From assembly GCA_963822765.1 (NCBI GenBank), contig CAWGJL010000038.1, forward strand, positions 62,001 through 126,000: a stretch of DNA of 64,000 nt, in the 5' to 3' direction. A program made the translations under genes and the position numbers. Positions 27,126-36,303 of the stretch are shown one piece after another; the first letter of the stretch is position 1; each line of letters starts with the position of its first letter. The stretch is from Palsa-504 sp963822765. GTDB taxonomy: Bacteria > Actinomycetota > Actinomycetes > Streptosporangiales > Streptosporangiaceae. The notes below the pieces were generated by a model that made no database searches, was not told the origin of the DNA, and saw nothing but the letters and a program-made list of their open reading frames with translations.

Positions 27126-28547
27126 GTGAGCAGCATCACCGCCCCGGCACCGGTGCTCGACCCGGACGGCCCGCTGATCCCCGCGTCGCGGGGCCGGCGG
27201 CGCACCGAGCTGATCATGCTGGTGTTCGGCTTCGCGTTGATCGCGTTCGCCTTCGCGAACGTGGGCTACACCCTGAAGGGCAAGCTGCCCTCGGCGATGG
27301 TGGAGTACCTGGGCGCCTTCGTGGTCATCACCGTGCTCGCCCACGTGGCGGTGCGCCGGCTGGCCCCGTGGGCGGACCCGCTGCTGCTCCCGCTGGCGGC
27401 CCTGCTCAACGGCCTGGGCATCGTCATGACCTACCGGCTGGCGCAGCAGGGCAACCTGCTCAGCGCCCGGCTCAGCTCGTCCGCCACGGGCATCCAGGTG
27501 ATCTACACCGTGATCGGCGTCGGGTGCTTCGTGGCGGTCCTGTTCCTGGTCCGCGAGCCGCGGGTGCTGCAGCGCTACACCTACACGCTCGGCGCCGTCG
27601 GGCTGGCCCTGCTGGCGCTGCCCGCGCTGCTCCCCGCGTCGATCAGCGAGGTGTACGGGGCCAAGATCCAGATCCGGCTCGGCACGTTCACCGTGCAGCC
27701 GGAGGAGTTCGCCAAGCTGGCCCTGGCCATCTCGTTCGCCGGCTACCTGGTGGCCAAGCGGGACGTGCTGGCCCTGGCCGGGCGCCGGGTGCTCGGCATC
27801 GACCTGCCCCGGGCGCGTGACCTGGGCCCGATCCTGCTCATCTGGGCCGCCAGCCTGCTGCTGCTGGTGTTCGAGAGCGACATCGGCACCAGCTCGTTGT
27901 TCATGGGCCTGTTCGTGGCGATGCTGTACATCGCCACCTCCCGGACGTCCTGGCTGCTGCTGGGGTTCGTCATGTTCGTGGCGGGCGCGTTCGCGGCCAG
28001 CAAGCTGTTCGGGCACGTCGGCGAGCGGTTCGACATCTGGCTGCACCCGTTCAGCGGGTCGAATCCGGGCAACCACGCCTACCAGCTCGTGCAGGGCCTG
28101 TACGGGATGGCCAGCGGCGGGCTGCTGGGCAAGGGCCTGGGCGGCGGCCAGCCGTACATCACCCCGCTGGTCCAAAGCGACCTGGTGTTCACCGCGTTCG
28201 GCGAGGAGCTGGGCCTGGCCGGGCTGATGGCCATCTTGCTCATCTACGGGCTGATCGTGCAGCGCGGGCTGCGCACCGCGATGTCGGTCAAGGACCCGTT
28301 CTCCAAGCTGCTGGCGGGCGGCCTGTCGTTCATGCTCGCGCTGCAGGTGTTCGTGATCGTGGGCGGCGTGACCCGGCTCATCCCGCTGACCGGCATCACC
28401 ACCCCGTTCCTGTCCCAGGGCGGATCCTCGCTGGTGGCGAGCTGGATGCTCGTCGCCCTGCTGATCCGGATCAGTGACACGGCGCGGCGCCCGCCGCCGC
28501 GGCCGATCCAGGAGGAGGGGCTGACGCAGGTCGTGACGATCCAGTGA
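27126..28547 (+). CDS. rodA: RodA/FtsW peptidoglycan glycosyltransferase
   Basis: 473 residues with about twelve hydrophobic helices; GTG start. SEDS-family features: LGTFTVQPEEFAKLALAISF, VFESDIGTSSLFMGLFVAML, GHVGERFDIWLHPFSG, AYQLVQGLYGMASGGLLGKG and TPFLSQGGSSLVASWMLVAL near the end. It polymerises lipid II into glycan strands with a partner class B PBP, here PbpA encoded next. Its stop overlaps pbpA (GTGA). Confidence 0.95.
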   Translation: MSSITAPAPVLDPDGPLIPASRGRRRTELIMLVFGFALIAFAFANVGYTLKGKLPSAMVEYLGAFVVITVLAHVAVRRLAPWADPLLLPLAALLNGLGIVMTYRLAQQGNLLSARLSSSATGIQVIYTVIGVGCFVAVLFLVREPRVLQRYTYTLGAVGLALLALPALLPASISEVYGAKIQIRLGTFTVQPEEFAKLALAISFAGYLVAKRDVLALAGRRVLGIDLPRARDLGPILLIWAASLLLLVFESDIGTSSLFMGLFVAMLYIATSRTSWLLLGFVMFVAGAFAASKLFGHVGERFDIWLHPFSGSNPGNHAYQLVQGLYGMASGGLLGKGLGGGQPYITPLVQSDLVFTAFGEELGLAGLMAILLIYGLIVQRGLRTAMSVKDPFSKLLAGGLSFMLALQVFVIVGGVTRLIPLTGITTPFLSQGGSSLVASWMLVALLIRISDTARRPPPRPIQEEGLTQVVTIQ

Positions 28548-30025
28548 ACCGCGCGCTGCGCCGGATATCGATCGCCGTTCTGGTGATGTTCGTGCTGCTG
28601 CTGATCAACGTCAACTACCTGCAGGGCTTCGCGCCGGCCAGCCTGGCCACCAAGCCGAACAACGCCCGCGCCTTCGAGGCGCAGTTCCAGTACCAGCGCG
28701 GCAGCATCGTCACCTCGGACGGGGTGACGATCGCCGAGTCCACGCCGAGCAGCGACGTCTACAAGTTCCAGCGGAAGTACCCGCACGGCGCCGAGTACGC
28801 CCCGGTGACCGGGTACGACACGTTGTATAGCGAGACCGGCATCGAGTACTACGAGAACTCGGTGCTGACCGGCAGCGACTCCTCGCTCACGGTCAGGAAT
28901 TTCATCGACCTGCTCACCGGCAAGCCGCGCAAGGGCGCCAACGTCACCCTGACGATCAACTCCAAGGCTCAGAACGCGGCCTGGAACGCGCTGGCGGCCG
29001 ACAGCGGCGGCAAGCCGGGCGCGGTGGTCGCGCTGAACCCGCAGACCGGCGCGATCCTGGCCATGGTCTCGTTCCCGAGCTACGACCCCAACGCGCTGGC
29101 CACGCACAACAGCAAGCAGCTCATCGCGGCCGACAACGCCCTGCTCCGGCAGGCCGGCAACCCGCTGCTGAACCGGGCCATCAACTTCACCTGGCCGCCC
29201 GGCTCGACGTTCAAGATCGTGACCAGCTCGGCGTACCTCACCCGGAACCCGGCCAGCACCCCGCAGACCAACGTCAACTCGCCCACGCAGCTCAAGCTGC
29301 CGCAGACGACCCACGTGCTGACCAACAACGACGGTGAGGTCTGCGGGAACGGCAGCGGCCAGGCGCCGCTGCTCACCGCGTTCGCGCAATCCTGCGACAC
29401 GACGTTCGGCAGCCTCGGCATGACCCTCACGGCGCCGACGCTGAACAACTTCGCCGGGCTGTTCGGGATGAACAGCAAGACGCTGCGGATCCCGATGCCG
29501 GTGACCCAGAGCAACTACGTGATCCCGCCGAGCCAGGCGCTGACCGCGTTCTCGGCCATCGGGCAGTTCAGCGACACGGTGACCCCGCTGCAGGAAGCGA
29601 TGTTCGCCGCGTCCATCGCCAACGGCGGCAAGCTGATGACGCCGTACCTGGTCAAGCAGGTCACGGCCAGCGACCTGAGCACCGTGGAGACCCACCAGCC
29701 GACCCAGCTCAGCCAGGCGGTCCCGCCCGCCGTCGCCACCGACCTGGGTCAGATGATGCTGGCCGTGGTCCAGGACTCCGACGGCACGGCGAACGCGTAC
29801 AACACCGCGGCGGTGGGCTTCACCATGGCCGGCAAGACCGGTACCGCGCAGAACGGGGTGAACAACACCGGCCTCAACGACGCCGTCTTCACCTGCTACG
29901 CGCCCTACGACAACCCGCAGATCGCCGTGGGCGTCATAATTGCAGGCGGAGGGTACGGGGCTACCGCAGCCGCCCCCATCGCTGTCCAGGTCATCAAGGC
30001 CTACCTGGCATCCCTGGGGAAATAG
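28544..30025 (+). CDS. pbpA: Class B penicillin-binding protein PbpA
   Basis: 493 residues. One N-terminal helix (ISIAVLVMFVLLLINVNYL), a dimerisation/pedestal part (FQYQRGSIVTSDGVTIAEST) and a transpeptidase domain. The active-site serine is in WPPGSTFKIV (SxxK), about residue 222. The SxN position reads SCD (FAQSCDTTFGSLG) rather than SCN. The KTG box is FTMAGKTGTAQN. It crosslinks peptidoglycan with RodA as partner. The GTG start overlaps the rodA stop. Confidence 0.95.
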   Translation: MNRALRRISIAVLVMFVLLLINVNYLQGFAPASLATKPNNARAFEAQFQYQRGSIVTSDGVTIAESTPSSDVYKFQRKYPHGAEYAPVTGYDTLYSETGIEYYENSVLTGSDSSLTVRNFIDLLTGKPRKGANVTLTINSKAQNAAWNALAADSGGKPGAVVALNPQTGAILAMVSFPSYDPNALATHNSKQLIAADNALLRQAGNPLLNRAINFTWPPGSTFKIVTSSAYLTRNPASTPQTNVNSPTQLKLPQTTHVLTNNDGEVCGNGSGQAPLLTAFAQSCDTTFGSLGMTLTAPTLNNFAGLFGMNSKTLRIPMPVTQSNYVIPPSQALTAFSAIGQFSDTVTPLQEAMFAASIANGGKLMTPYLVKQVTASDLSTVETHQPTQLSQAVPPAVATDLGQMMLAVVQDSDGTANAYNTAAVGFTMAGKTGTAQNGVNNTGLNDAVFTCYAPYDNPQIAVGVIIAGGGYGATAAAPIAVQVIKAYLASLGK

Positions 30026-30028
30026 TCA

Positions 30029-31414
30029 GTGACCGATTACTTGCTCGCAGGCCGCTACCGGCTGACCGACCGCATCGCGGCGGGCGGCATGGGCGAGGTC
30101 TGGCGCGGTGAGGATGTCCTGCTCAACCGCGCCGTCGCGGTGAAGCTGCTGCCCACCGGCCGGGCGGGTGACGAGTCCTTCCTGGCCCGCTTCCGCGCCG
30201 AGGCCCGGTACGCGGCCAGCCTGTCCCATCCAGGCATCGCCCGGGTCTACGACTACGGCGAGTCGGCCGAGTTCGGCGGCGCGTACCTGATCATGGAACT
30301 GGTCCAGGGCGAACCGCTGTCCGCGATCCTGGCCCGGGCGGGCCGGCTCTCGCCCGACGCCACCCTGGACATCACCGGCCAGGCGGCCCGGGCGCTGGAC
30401 GCCGCGCACCAGGCCGGCATCGTGCACCGCGACATCAAGCCCGGCAACCTGCTGGTGGCCGGCGGCGGCACGACCAAGATCACGGACTTCGGGATCGCCA
30501 CCGCGGTGCGCGCGGCGCAGGCCTCGCACCTGACCGAGACCGGCATGGTCATGGGCACGGCCATGTACGTCTCGCCCGAGCAGGCCACCGGCGCGCCGGT
30601 GGACGCCTCCTCCGACATCTACTCACTCGGGGTGGTGGCGTACGAGTGCCTGGCCGGGCACGTCCCGTTCATGGCCAGCGAGCCGCTGGCCATCGCGTAC
30701 GCCCACAAGCACGCGCCGGTGCCCGCGCTGCCGCCGGACGTGCCGCAGCCGGTGGCCGACCTGGTCTACGACATGCTGGCCAAGACCCCCGCCGGGCGCC
30801 CGGTCAGCGCCCGGGTGGTGGCGGACCGGGCCGACATGCTGCGCGAGGCCCTGTTCCTTGGTGGCGGGGCCCTGGGCGGCGGGGCCCCGGGGCGGACCGG
30901 CACGTTCGCCGGGGTGACCAGAGCGGACCTGGCCGCCGCCCACACCGGAACGCTGCGCCCCGATGACTATGACCCGGCCGGTTATGAACCGGGCCCCGGG
31001 TCGCGCCCGCCCGGCAACCGCCGCCGCTGGATGACGGCGAGCCTGACCGCGGTGCTGTGCGCCGCGGCCGCCGCCACCGGCCTGTATCTCAGCGGGCACC
31101 TGCACGGTCAGACCAGCGGAGACGTGGGCAACACGGTGCAGCACCTGAGCTCGTCGGCCGTCCCGTCGTCCGCGTCCGGCAGTCCGTCCGCCACGACCAG
31201 CCCGGTTCCTAGTACCGTGGAGCCGTCAACGGTGCCCGCCACCTCGGCGAGCCCGAAGCGAAGCAAGTCAACCAAACCGACATCATCTCCCAAGAACTCC
31301 CGATCGTCGTCGAGCCCCAGCTCGTCGGCGAGCAGCTCCACATCGGCAAGTGCTTCCTCATCATCGTCGGCCTCGGCGAGTGCCTCTAGTTCATCGCCGA
31401 CACCGACGTCGTAG
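30029..31414 (+). CDS. pknA: PknA-like membrane Ser/Thr protein kinase
   Basis: 461 residues with a GTG start three bases after pbpA. The kinase domain (1-265) has the glycine loop LTDRIAAGGMGEVWRGED, AVKLL lysine, HRDIKPGNLLVAGGG and ITDFGIATAVR, then the activation loop TGMVMGTAMYVSPEQATGAP. A linker leads to one helix (WMTASLTAVLCAAAAATGLY, about 332-352) and an extracellular tail made almost entirely of Ser, Thr and Pro. No PASTA repeats are present, as in mycobacterial PknA. It controls cell-shape proteins with PknB. Confidence 0.93.
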   Translation: MTDYLLAGRYRLTDRIAAGGMGEVWRGEDVLLNRAVAVKLLPTGRAGDESFLARFRAEARYAASLSHPGIARVYDYGESAEFGGAYLIMELVQGEPLSAILARAGRLSPDATLDITGQAARALDAAHQAGIVHRDIKPGNLLVAGGGTTKITDFGIATAVRAAQASHLTETGMVMGTAMYVSPEQATGAPVDASSDIYSLGVVAYECLAGHVPFMASEPLAIAYAHKHAPVPALPPDVPQPVADLVYDMLAKTPAGRPVSARVVADRADMLREALFLGGGALGGGAPGRTGTFAGVTRADLAAAHTGTLRPDDYDPAGYEPGPGSRPPGNRRRWMTASLTAVLCAAAAATGLYLSGHLHGQTSGDVGNTVQHLSSSAVPSSASGSPSATTSPVPSTVEPSTVPATSASPKRSKSTKPTSSPKNSRSSSSPSSSASSSTSASASSSSSASASASSSSPTPTS

Positions 31415-31455
31415 AAACTGGCAATAACGCAGGGTGGTTTGGCAGAGTGCGAGAC

Positions 31456-33222
31456 ATGACACAGCCCCGTCTACTCGGCGGCCGCTATGAGCTCGACGGC
31501 GTCGTTGGCCGCGGCGGCATGGCGGAGGTGTACCGGGCCCGCGATATCCGGCTGGACCGGATCGTCGCGATCAAGACGCTGCGCGCCGACCTGGCCCGGG
31601 ACCAGATATTCCAGGCCCGGTTCCGCCGCGAGGCGCAATCCGCCGCCTCGCTGAACCACCCGTCGATCGTGGCGGTCTACGACACCGGCGAGGACATGGC
31701 GACCGGGGTCCCTGTGCCGTACATCGTGATGGAGTACGTCGACGGACGTACCGTGCGTGACCTGCTGCAAGACGGCCACCGGCTGTTGCCGGAACGGTCG
31801 CTGGAGATCATCGACGGCGTGCTGCGGGCCCTGGACTACAGCCACCAGGCGGGCATCGTGCACCGGGACATCAAGCCGGGCAACGTGATGGTGACCCGCA
31901 ACGGCGACGTCAAGGTCATGGACTTCGGCATCGCCCGCGCGATGAGCGACGCGCAGGCCACCATGACCCAGACGGCCCAGGTGATCGGCACCGCCCAGTA
32001 CCTGTCGCCCGAGCAGGCCCGGGGCGAGCGGGTCGACTCCCGCAGCGACCTGTACTCCACCGGCTGCCTGCTGTACGAGCTGCTCACCGGCCGGCCGCCG
32101 TTCACCGGCGACTCGCCGGTGGCGATCGCCTACCAGCACGTCCGGGAGAACCCGATCCCGCCGTCGCGGGTGGACCCGGACGTCCCGCCCTGGGCCGACG
32201 CGATCGTGCTCAAGGCGATGGCCAAGTCTCCCGCCGACCGGTATCAGTCGGCCGGTGACATGCGCGCCGACCTGCAGCGCGCCGCTTCGGGTCTGCCGGT
32301 GGCGGCCGCGCCGCCGACCCGGGTGGACATGTACTCCAGCACCCAGCGGATGGGCTCGGACCCGATGACGGGCCGGACGTCCGCGATCCCGCCGGTGGGC
32401 GACTACGAGTACGCCGGCCAGGGCTACGACCGCGGCCGCGGCGGCGGGGGCGGGTACCGGTGGGTCCCGTGGGTGCTCGGGCTGGTGCTCGTGCTCGGCG
32501 TCGTCATCGGCGTGGCCTACTACCTGCTGGCCGGGGGCAAGACGTACTCCGTGCCGCTGGTGAACAACCAGCCGGTGGCCGTGGCCAAGCAGGAGATCGC
32601 CGCCCAGAACCTGCGTTCGGTCGTGGTCGACGAGCCGAGCAGCAGCGTCCAGAAGGGCTGGGTGATCAACTCCAACCCGGCGCAGGGCAACAACGTGGCC
32701 GCCAACACCCTGGTCACGCTGTATGTCTCCACCGGGGCGGCGCCGGTCGCGGTTCCCTCCGTGGTCGGCCAGCAGGAAACCGTCGCCCAGAACGAGCTCC
32801 AGGCCAAGGGCTTCCAGGTCTCGGTCAAGCCCGACCCCACCTCGACGCAGCCCTCGGGCACGGTGATCAGCCAGAGTCCCAGCGGCGGCACGGCCGCGCC
32901 GGGCTCCACGGTGACCCTGACCGTCTCCGGCGGGGCGGTCTCGGTGCCCTCGGTCGTCGGCGATTCCCAGCAGACCGCCAACAATGTCCTGACCACGGCC
33001 GGGTTCGCGGTCAGCGTCCAGCAGGGGTCCGGGCCGTCCCAGTACGCGAACGGCACGGTCTTCTCCCAGCAGCCCGCCAACGGCACCGCGGCCAAGGGCT
33101 CGACGGTGACGATCTTCGTCCAGAACGCAGCCTCGCCGTCCCCGTCCGTGACCCCCTCCTCCTCCTCGTCGTCACCCACCCCCAGCCCGAGCGGCAGCGG
33201 CGGCCTGCTCCCCGGCTTCTAG
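31456..33222 (+). CDS. pknB: PASTA-domain Ser/Thr kinase PknB
   Basis: 588 residues from ATG 31456; a GTG three codons earlier is also possible. Kinase domain: LGGRYELDGVVGRGGMAEVY, HRDIKPGNVMVTRNGDVKV and MDFGIARAMSDAQATMTQTA. One helix (VPWVLGLVLVLGVVIGVAYY, about 335-355) is followed by three extracellular PASTA repeats (each with a V.G....A...L...G core, for example VPSVVGQQETVAQNELQAKG) and a Ser/Pro-rich tail. PASTA repeats sense muropeptides or lipid II. It closes the operon that begins at fhaA; the downstream 150 bases show no gene. Confidence 0.95.
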   Translation: MTQPRLLGGRYELDGVVGRGGMAEVYRARDIRLDRIVAIKTLRADLARDQIFQARFRREAQSAASLNHPSIVAVYDTGEDMATGVPVPYIVMEYVDGRTVRDLLQDGHRLLPERSLEIIDGVLRALDYSHQAGIVHRDIKPGNVMVTRNGDVKVMDFGIARAMSDAQATMTQTAQVIGTAQYLSPEQARGERVDSRSDLYSTGCLLYELLTGRPPFTGDSPVAIAYQHVRENPIPPSRVDPDVPPWADAIVLKAMAKSPADRYQSAGDMRADLQRAASGLPVAAAPPTRVDMYSSTQRMGSDPMTGRTSAIPPVGDYEYAGQGYDRGRGGGGGYRWVPWVLGLVLVLGVVIGVAYYLLAGGKTYSVPLVNNQPVAVAKQEIAAQNLRSVVVDEPSSSVQKGWVINSNPAQGNNVAANTLVTLYVSTGAAPVAVPSVVGQQETVAQNELQAKGFQVSVKPDPTSTQPSGTVISQSPSGGTAAPGSTVTLTVSGGAVSVPSVVGDSQQTANNVLTTAGFAVSVQQGSGPSQYANGTVFSQQPANGTAAKGSTVTIFVQNAASPSPSVTPSSSSSSPTPSPSGSGGLLPGF

Positions 33223-33379
33223 GGCTTTACGAGCCGGTCCTGGCGGCCTGGGCGCGCGGGAGCCACGTGAGGCGCGCCTGGGAAGAGCACATGAGAGTGC
33301 CGCATCCACGCGGTTGGGCGAGCCACCGGACGTGTGCCGCGATTGCCTGCTGGGGCTTGCGAGGTCAGCGCGACTCGCG

Positions 33380-33538
33380 CTAGCCGCCGAAGCCGGAGGC
33401 GTCGATGGGCAGGTGCAGCGATGCCCACGGGAAGACGTAGAACCACAGGGCGGCCGTCACGGCCAGGACGATCACGGTCATCGTGCCCGCCCGGACGGCG
33501 GTGCCGCCGGGCAGCCGGGCCCACATCCAGCCGTACAT
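33380..33538 (-). CDS. Small membrane protein beside sortase E (52 residues)
   Basis: The ATG at 33538 follows AAGGAG by eight bases. It encodes 52 residues: a short basic head (MYGWMWARLPGG), one transmembrane helix (MTVIVLAVTAALWFYVF) and a tail LPIDASGFGG. The gene starts 21 bases after the sortase gene on the same strand, so the two are co-transcribed. Similar tiny membrane proteins sit next to class E sortases in other actinobacteria. Function is unknown; a sortase partner role is inferred. Codon usage and ribosome-binding site support a real gene. Confidence 0.8.
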   Translation of the reverse strand: MYGWMWARLPGGTAVRAGTMTVIVLAVTAALWFYVFPWASLHLPIDASGFGG

Positions 33539-33558
33539 GAGTCGCGCTCCTTAATGGC

Positions 33559-34200
33559 TCAGCGGGGCTTGGCCGAGATCAGCACGCCGGTGACAATGAC
33601 CCGGTGCGTGCCGGTCCAGGCCGGGTCGCAGGTGATGAGGCTGATCAGCCGCTGGGACGGATGCTGGGCCGGATGGCCGGGGACCGGGTCGAGCACCCCC
33701 AGGTCGGTGGGCGGCACCCACTGCTTGCCGGTGACGCGGTAGGTGAACTGGTCGAGCTTGGTCTGGATGTACACCAGGTCCCCGGCCTTCAGCGATGGCA
33801 GCGACCAGAACGGGTTGCCCGCGGTCACCCGGTGGCCGGCCACCGCGAAGTTGCCGACCTGTCCCGGCCACTGCGTGCCCGGGACGTGTCCGGGGCTCAG
33901 GTCGAGCTGGGCCAGGGCGGTGCCCTGGATCAGGGTGAACCGCCAGTGCGGGCCGAACGCCGGGATGGTGATGAACGCGAACGGCTGCCCGGTGGCCACG
34001 TCGAACTGTTCCGGGCTGGCCCCGGCCGCGTCGCCGCGCGGCGGAGCCTGCCGCCACTCCTGGTTGAGCTCGTTGCTGAGCTGACGCTGAGCGGAGTCGG
34101 CCCGCAGCGCGGTGCCCCAGATGAGGTAGCTGATGAAGAGCAAACCGATCACGCCGAAGGTCAGGAAGATCTCCCCCGCGGCGCGGATCACCTGTCGCAC
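33559..34200 (-). CDS. Class E sortase
   Basis: 213 residues with a GTG start. An N-terminal helix (IFLTFGVIGLLFISYLIWG) anchors it. The catalytic residues are visible: His in NFAVAGHRVT (about 118), Cys in RLISLITCDPAWTG (about 195) and Arg in HRVIVTG. The TLxTC motif reads SLITC. Class E sortases attach LAxTG-type proteins to the peptidoglycan. It is encoded divergently from crgA. Confidence 0.93.
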   Translation of the reverse strand: MRQVIRAAGEIFLTFGVIGLLFISYLIWGTALRADSAQRQLSNELNQEWRQAPPRGDAAGASPEQFDVATGQPFAFITIPAFGPHWRFTLIQGTALAQLDLSPGHVPGTQWPGQVGNFAVAGHRVTAGNPFWSLPSLKAGDLVYIQTKLDQFTYRVTGKQWVPPTDLGVLDPVPGHPAQHPSQRLISLITCDPAWTGTHRVIVTGVLISAKPR

Positions 34201-34418
34201 GGCTCATCCATTCGGGTCGGTGTCAGCGGCTGATGATTACTAAGCGAAGTTGAAGGATATCAATTTGTAACCATCACTGTCCGGAGAACGGCATGCTCCC
34301 GTTATCCAGGGCCGGAGCGATCACGGCCAGGAGCGGCTACGCTTAGGTTCCGCACCGCTGTACTTGCCCGGGGGACGGCCCCCCGGACCCCGCGGGGTTT
34401 GGCATGCAGGAGGCCGTC
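34201..34418. promoter_or_regulatory. Divergent promoter region sortase/crgA
   Basis: A 218-base spacer between divergent genes with an AT-rich core (TGATGATTACTAAGCGAAGT and ATATCAATTTGTAACCATCA near 34230-34275). It should hold promoters for both directions; exact boxes are not assigned. Confidence 0.4.
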
Positions 34419-34670
34419 GTGCCCAAGTCGCGCGTCCGGAAGAGGACGGTATACACGCCGCCGCCGCGGAAGTCGGCGCGGCGGAAGGTCAGCGCGCCCT
34501 GGGTCGGGCCGACCATCGTGGCCTGCCTGATCCTCGGACTGGCCTGGATCGTGGCGTACTACATCACCAACGGGTCGTTCCCCGGCATGTCGCTCCTGGG
34601 TGCGTGGAACCTGGTGGTGGGCTTCGCCTTCATCATCGCCGGCGTCACCCTGTCCACCCGCTGGCGCTGA
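34419..34670 (+). CDS. crgA: Cell division protein CrgA
   Basis: 83 residues from GTG 34419, chosen because AGGAGG lies six bases before it; the ATG 15 bases earlier would overlap that site. It starts PKSRVRKRTVYTPPPRKSAR and has two helices (WVGPTIVACLILGLAWIVAY; LVVGFAFIIAGVTLSTRW) separated by ITNGSFPGMSLLGAWN. CrgA is an actinobacterial divisome protein that links FtsZ with the septal penicillin-binding proteins. Confidence 0.95.
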   Translation: MPKSRVRKRTVYTPPPRKSARRKVSAPWVGPTIVACLILGLAWIVAYYITNGSFPGMSLLGAWNLVVGFAFIIAGVTLSTRWR

Positions 34671-34691
34671 GCCAGCCGCTGGCCCAGCGCC

Positions 34692-35624
34692 TCAGCCGCC
34701 CGCCCCGGTCAGCTGCCCGTTCCTGACCGCGATGGCGATCACCAGCAGCACCGCGACCGCGACCGTCGCCAGTACCTGCAGCGCCGCGCGATTCTTGCGC
34801 GGCGCGTACGCGTAGGCCGCGGTCAGGAGCACGCCGGTGAGCAGCCCGCCGATGTGGTCCTGCCAGGCGATGATGTTGTGGAAGAAGAAGCTGAGGGCCA
34901 GGTTGATGGCGATCAGCATGGCGATCCCGCGGGTGTCCAGCCGCAGCCGCCTGGATACCACGAACCACGCGCCGAACAACCCGAAGATGGCGCCCGAGGC
35001 ACCCACCGCGGGGGCGTTCTCCGGCGCGAGGAAGTAGTACATGACCCCGCCGCCGACCGCGCTGAGCAGGTACACCCCCAGGAAGCGCAGCCGGCCAAGC
35101 AGGCCCTCCAGGGCCGGCCCGACGAACACCAGGGCCCACATGTTGAACGCGATATCCAGGAAGCCCAGGCTGCCCTGGCCGGTGGCCGGGGCCAGGAACG
35201 CGGACGTGATCAGCCGGTACCACTCGCCCGCGGCGACGCCGTGCAGCGGGCCGCCGGATCCGTACGTGGCGTACCCGACCATCTCCAGGTCGGTGACGAT
35301 GTTCGGGCGGACCCAGGTGGCGAGGAAGATCACCACGTTGATCGCGACCAGCGTCCAGGTAACGACCGCGCCGGCGGCCGGGCGGCCGCCGAACGCGGTG
35401 CTGGCCTGCCGGGTGCTCCGCGCGCCCTGACCGATGCAATCCACGCACTGCTGGCCCACCGAGGCCGATCGCATGCAGTCAGGGCACGCATGGCGCCCGC
35501 ACCGGACGCACGAGACGTAGCTCTCCCGGCCAGGGTGCCGGTAACAGGTAGGGACTTGTCCCCCCTGGTCCGGCTGGCCCGGCTGACCCGGTGCGCCCGG
35601 TCCGGGGTCGCTGGGCGTGCTCAC
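34692..35624 (-). CDS. Rhomboid-family intramembrane serine protease with N-terminal zinc-finger-like domain
   Basis: 310 residues. The N-terminus has a cysteine/histidine-rich B-box-like segment (CYRHPGRESYVSCVRCGRHA, then CPDCMR and CVDC). Six or so helices follow. The catalytic serine is in VGASGAIFGLFGAWFV, and the histidine in WQDHIGGLLTGVLL. FNMWALVFVGPALEGLLGR fits the family. The protease cuts transmembrane helices of unknown targets. It ends 21 bases after crgA in the opposite direction and starts 14 bases after the cyclophilin gene. Confidence 0.9.
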   Translation of the reverse strand: MSTPSDPGPGAPGQPGQPDQGGQVPTCYRHPGRESYVSCVRCGRHACPDCMRSASVGQQCVDCIGQGARSTRQASTAFGGRPAAGAVVTWTLVAINVVIFLATWVRPNIVTDLEMVGYATYGSGGPLHGVAAGEWYRLITSAFLAPATGQGSLGFLDIAFNMWALVFVGPALEGLLGRLRFLGVYLLSAVGGGVMYYFLAPENAPAVGASGAIFGLFGAWFVVSRRLRLDTRGIAMLIAINLALSFFFHNIIAWQDHIGGLLTGVLLTAAYAYAPRKNRAALQVLATVAVAVLLVIAIAVRNGQLTGAGG

Positions 35625-35638
35625 GATTGACGGTCCGA

Positions 35639-36163
35639 TCAGCTCGCGGAGCGGTCCACGGTGACCGACTCGAGGATGACGTCCTCCACCGGGCGGTCCT
35701 GGCTGCCGGTCTTCAGCCTGGTGATCGCGTCCACCACGTCGGCGCCCTCGATGACCTCGCCGAAGATGGTGTGCTTGCCGTTGAGCCAGGGGGTGGGGAC
35801 GACCGTGATGAAGAACTGCGAGCCGTTGGTGCCGGGCCCGGCGTTGGCCATGGCCAGCAGGTAGGGCCGGTCGAAGCGCAGGTCGGGGTGGATCTCGTCG
35901 GCGAACTTGTAGCCGGGTCCGCCGCGGCCGCTGCCGAGCGGGTCCCCGCCCTGGACCATGAAGTCCGGAATGACCCGGTGGAAGATGGTCCCGTCATACA
36001 GCTTGCCCGTGGTCGCCTGGCCCGTGTTCGGGTCGGTCCACTGCCTGCCGCCCTCGGCCAGTTCCACGAAGTTGCGCACGGTCTTCGGTGCGTGATCAGG
36101 GAAGAGGCGGACGACCACCCGGCCCTGGTTCGTCTGCAACGTCGCCGTCAGCGTTTCTGCCAT
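35639..36163 (-). CDS. ppiA: Cyclophilin-type peptidyl-prolyl isomerase
   Basis: 174 residues covering one cyclophilin domain: VRLFPDHAPKTVRNFVELAE, YDGTIFHRVIPDFMVQGGDP (catalytic Arg in FHRV), YLLAMANAGPGTNGSQFFIT and LNGKHTIFGEVIEGADVVD. No signal peptide, so cytosolic. It follows rhomboid in reverse orientation, the usual neighbourhood of this gene near crgA in actinobacteria. Confidence 0.95.
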   Translation of the reverse strand: MAETLTATLQTNQGRVVVRLFPDHAPKTVRNFVELAEGGRQWTDPNTGQATTGKLYDGTIFHRVIPDFMVQGGDPLGSGRGGPGYKFADEIHPDLRFDRPYLLAMANAGPGTNGSQFFITVVPTPWLNGKHTIFGEVIEGADVVDAITRLKTGSQDRPVEDVILESVTVDRSAS

Positions 36164-36303
36164 GCGTGTGACTCCATCCGATGGCCTTATATTTCGTCGG
36201 CGTAAAACATCCCTCGCTCATCACCGTACCGGTAGCACGCGATGGTTGAAGACAGCCGGGATGGGAAGTCTGTGAGAACGAGATTACGCTCGGGAGGTTT
36301 ACT

